Source: an uncultured Acidobacteriota bacterium
GTDB lineage: Bacteria; Acidobacteriota; Vicinamibacteria; Vicinamibacterales; SCN-69-37
Direction of reading: 5' to 3'
Length of the DNA: 6,627 nt
Assembly: GCA_937880585.1 (NCBI GenBank)
Contig: CALFMR010000094.1
Location: 1 to 6,627 of the forward strand
Part shown: piece by piece, positions 5,977-6,627 of the stretch
Layout of the letters: every line of letters begins with the position of its first letter
How positions within the stretch are numbered: the stretch's first letter is position 1
Translations under genes and position numbers: made by a program
Notes under the pieces: model-generated
Database searches by the model: none
What the model saw: the letters and a program-made list of their open reading frames with translations, nothing else
What the model was told of the DNA's origin: nothing

Positions 5977-5985
5977 CACCTTCTC

Positions 5986-6483
5986 ATGAAACGCGCGTTG
6001 CTCTTCTCGGTCGTGGCCTCGGCCACGCTTTGTCTCGCCACGCTGCAGGCTGCTCCGCAGGCGGCCAAGGCCGCCGGCGCGGCGCGGACGATCACCATCA
6101 CCGCTCACGACTCGCCGACCCCGGGCTGGGACACGCCGAAGATCACGGCCAAGCCCGGCGAAGAGCTGCACATCGTGCTGAAGGCGACCGGCACGATGCC
6201 GAAGATGGCCATGGCGCACAACTTCGTGCTGATGAAGGCCGGCACGTCGGTCGCACAGATCAACGACTTCACGCAGCAGGCCGCCCTCGCGGCTGCTACG
6301 GCCTACATTCCGGCCGCGAAGGCGAACCTGGTCCTCGCGCACACGCCGAAAGTCGTCGGCGCCGGCGAGACGACCGAAGTCACGTTCAAGGCCCCGACCG
6401 CACCGGGCACCTACACCTACCTGTGCAGCTTCCCCGGCCACTTCGCCATGGGGATGAAGGGCACGCTGACCGTCGCGAAGTAG
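5986..6483 (+). CDS. azurin/auracyanin-like blue copper protein (plastocyanin/azurin family)
   Basis: The 165-residue product is a secreted cupredoxin, a one-electron carrier outside the cytoplasmic membrane. Residues 1-22 form a signal peptide: MKR, then a hydrophobic stretch, with likely cleavage near LQA/AP. Cys16 does not sit in a proper lipobox. The mature part holds type 1 copper ligands: H78 in AMAHNFVL (75-82), C147 and H152 in YLCSFPGH (145-152), and a Met. Azurin has Met four residues after the second His; here M155 and M157 lie at +3 and +5. The +5 spacing (C-x4-H-x4-M) matches auracyanin. The 69-residue gap from H78 to C147 also fits azurin or auracyanin rather than plastocyanin. 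TPKVVGAGETTEVTF (120-134) is typical of the family. It probably has its own promoter. A link to the upstream oxidase is possible but unproven. Confidence 0.93.
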   Translation: MKRALLFSVVASATLCLATLQAAPQAAKAAGAARTITITAHDSPTPGWDTPKITAKPGEELHIVLKATGTMPKMAMAHNFVLMKAGTSVAQINDFTQQAALAAATAYIPAAKANLVLAHTPKVVGAGETTEVTFKAPTAPGTYTYLCSFPGHFAMGMKGTLTVAK

Positions 6484-6486
6484 TCG

Positions 6487-6627
6487 TCAGCCGACCGAAT
6501 CGTAGATCACGACTTTCTGCCAGAACCGCCCGCACGCGTCGCGAAAGCGATCGTGTGTCGGGTGGTCCTGGTAGGCGTCGTGTCCCGCCTTGTCGTCGAA
6601 CGCCACGACGAGCCCGTAGGAATAGCT
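6487..6627 (-). CDS. Dabb (stress-responsive A/B barrel) family protein, C-terminal part
   Basis: Read on the minus strand from the window edge, 46 codons and a TGA stop (6489-6487) encode the C-terminal half of a Dabb domain. The segments SYSYGLVVAFDD, HDAYQDHPTHDRF and WQKVVIYDSVG follow the usual strand, the HP.H..F helix and the last strand of this fold. Dabb proteins are small dimeric alpha-beta barrels of about 100 residues, often of unknown role; some are catalytic. The start and N-terminal half lie beyond the window. It is convergent with the copper protein gene, with only 3 nt between the stop codons, and no terminator is visible between them. Confidence 0.82.
   Translation of the reverse strand, partial: SYSYGLVVAFDDKAGHDAYQDHPTHDRFRDACGRFWQKVVIYDSVG

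Noticed and set aside
5986..6051. Lipoprotein signal at Cys16 of the copper protein
   Set aside because: The residues before Cys16 are A-T-L, which lack the small residue required at -1 of a lipobox. An ordinary signal peptide cleaved near residue 22 fits better.
5179..6441. Minus-strand open frame of 420 codons spanning the Fe-S gene end, the gap and the copper protein
   Set aside because: It crosses two well-supported plus-strand genes and an intergenic region full of hairpins, and its composition is shadow-like with no recognisable domain.

Overview
This very GC-rich window reads as bacterial chromosome. The best lineage guess is Acidobacteriota, possibly class Vicinamibacteria. That guess rests on general character: GC-biased codon use, GGGCTAC-type intergenic heptad repeats, GC-rich hairpin repeats, a Tm-1-like protein and an azurin-like cupredoxin. 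It was not checked against any database. No rRNA, tRNA, CRISPR array, insertion sequence or phage gene is visible.

Layout. Positions 1-127 hold no gene but a dense set of repeats: two inverted copies of an 8-bp GC hairpin and two opposed blocks of a seven-base repeat, the second running into the ribosome binding site of the first gene. Positions 128-5787 hold five same-strand genes. They encode a sugar phosphate isomerase/epimerase (ketose 3-epimerase type), a Tm-1-like ATP-binding protein, a creatininase-family amidohydrolase, a GlcD/AGPS-type FAD-linked oxidase and a GlcF/HdrD-like iron-sulfur protein. The last four are packed tightly (3-nt gap, 1-nt overlap, 4-nt overlap) and are surely one transcript. 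The first is separated by 82 nt containing a strong hairpin but probably belongs with them. Positions 5788-5985 are a 198-nt gap with GC-rich palindromes, a weak promoter candidate and a leader hairpin. They precede a secreted azurin/auracyanin-like blue copper protein (5986-6483). A Dabb-family gene enters from the right edge on the minus strand and ends 3 nt from the copper protein stop codon.

How the genes may work together. FAD oxidase plus Fe-S protein is the usual pair for oxidising a 2-hydroxy acid and passing electrons onward. The epimerase and the creatininase-type hydrolase would interconvert or open a sugar-, lactone- or amide-like precursor. The Tm-1-like protein has no established bacterial role. 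The five-gene set looks like a small catabolic module whose substrate cannot be read from sequence; I do not recognise it as a named pathway. The most unusual protein detail is in the Fe-S subunit. Both of its CCG-type domains keep canonical spacing, but the first has lost all five cluster cysteines and the second keeps three of five.
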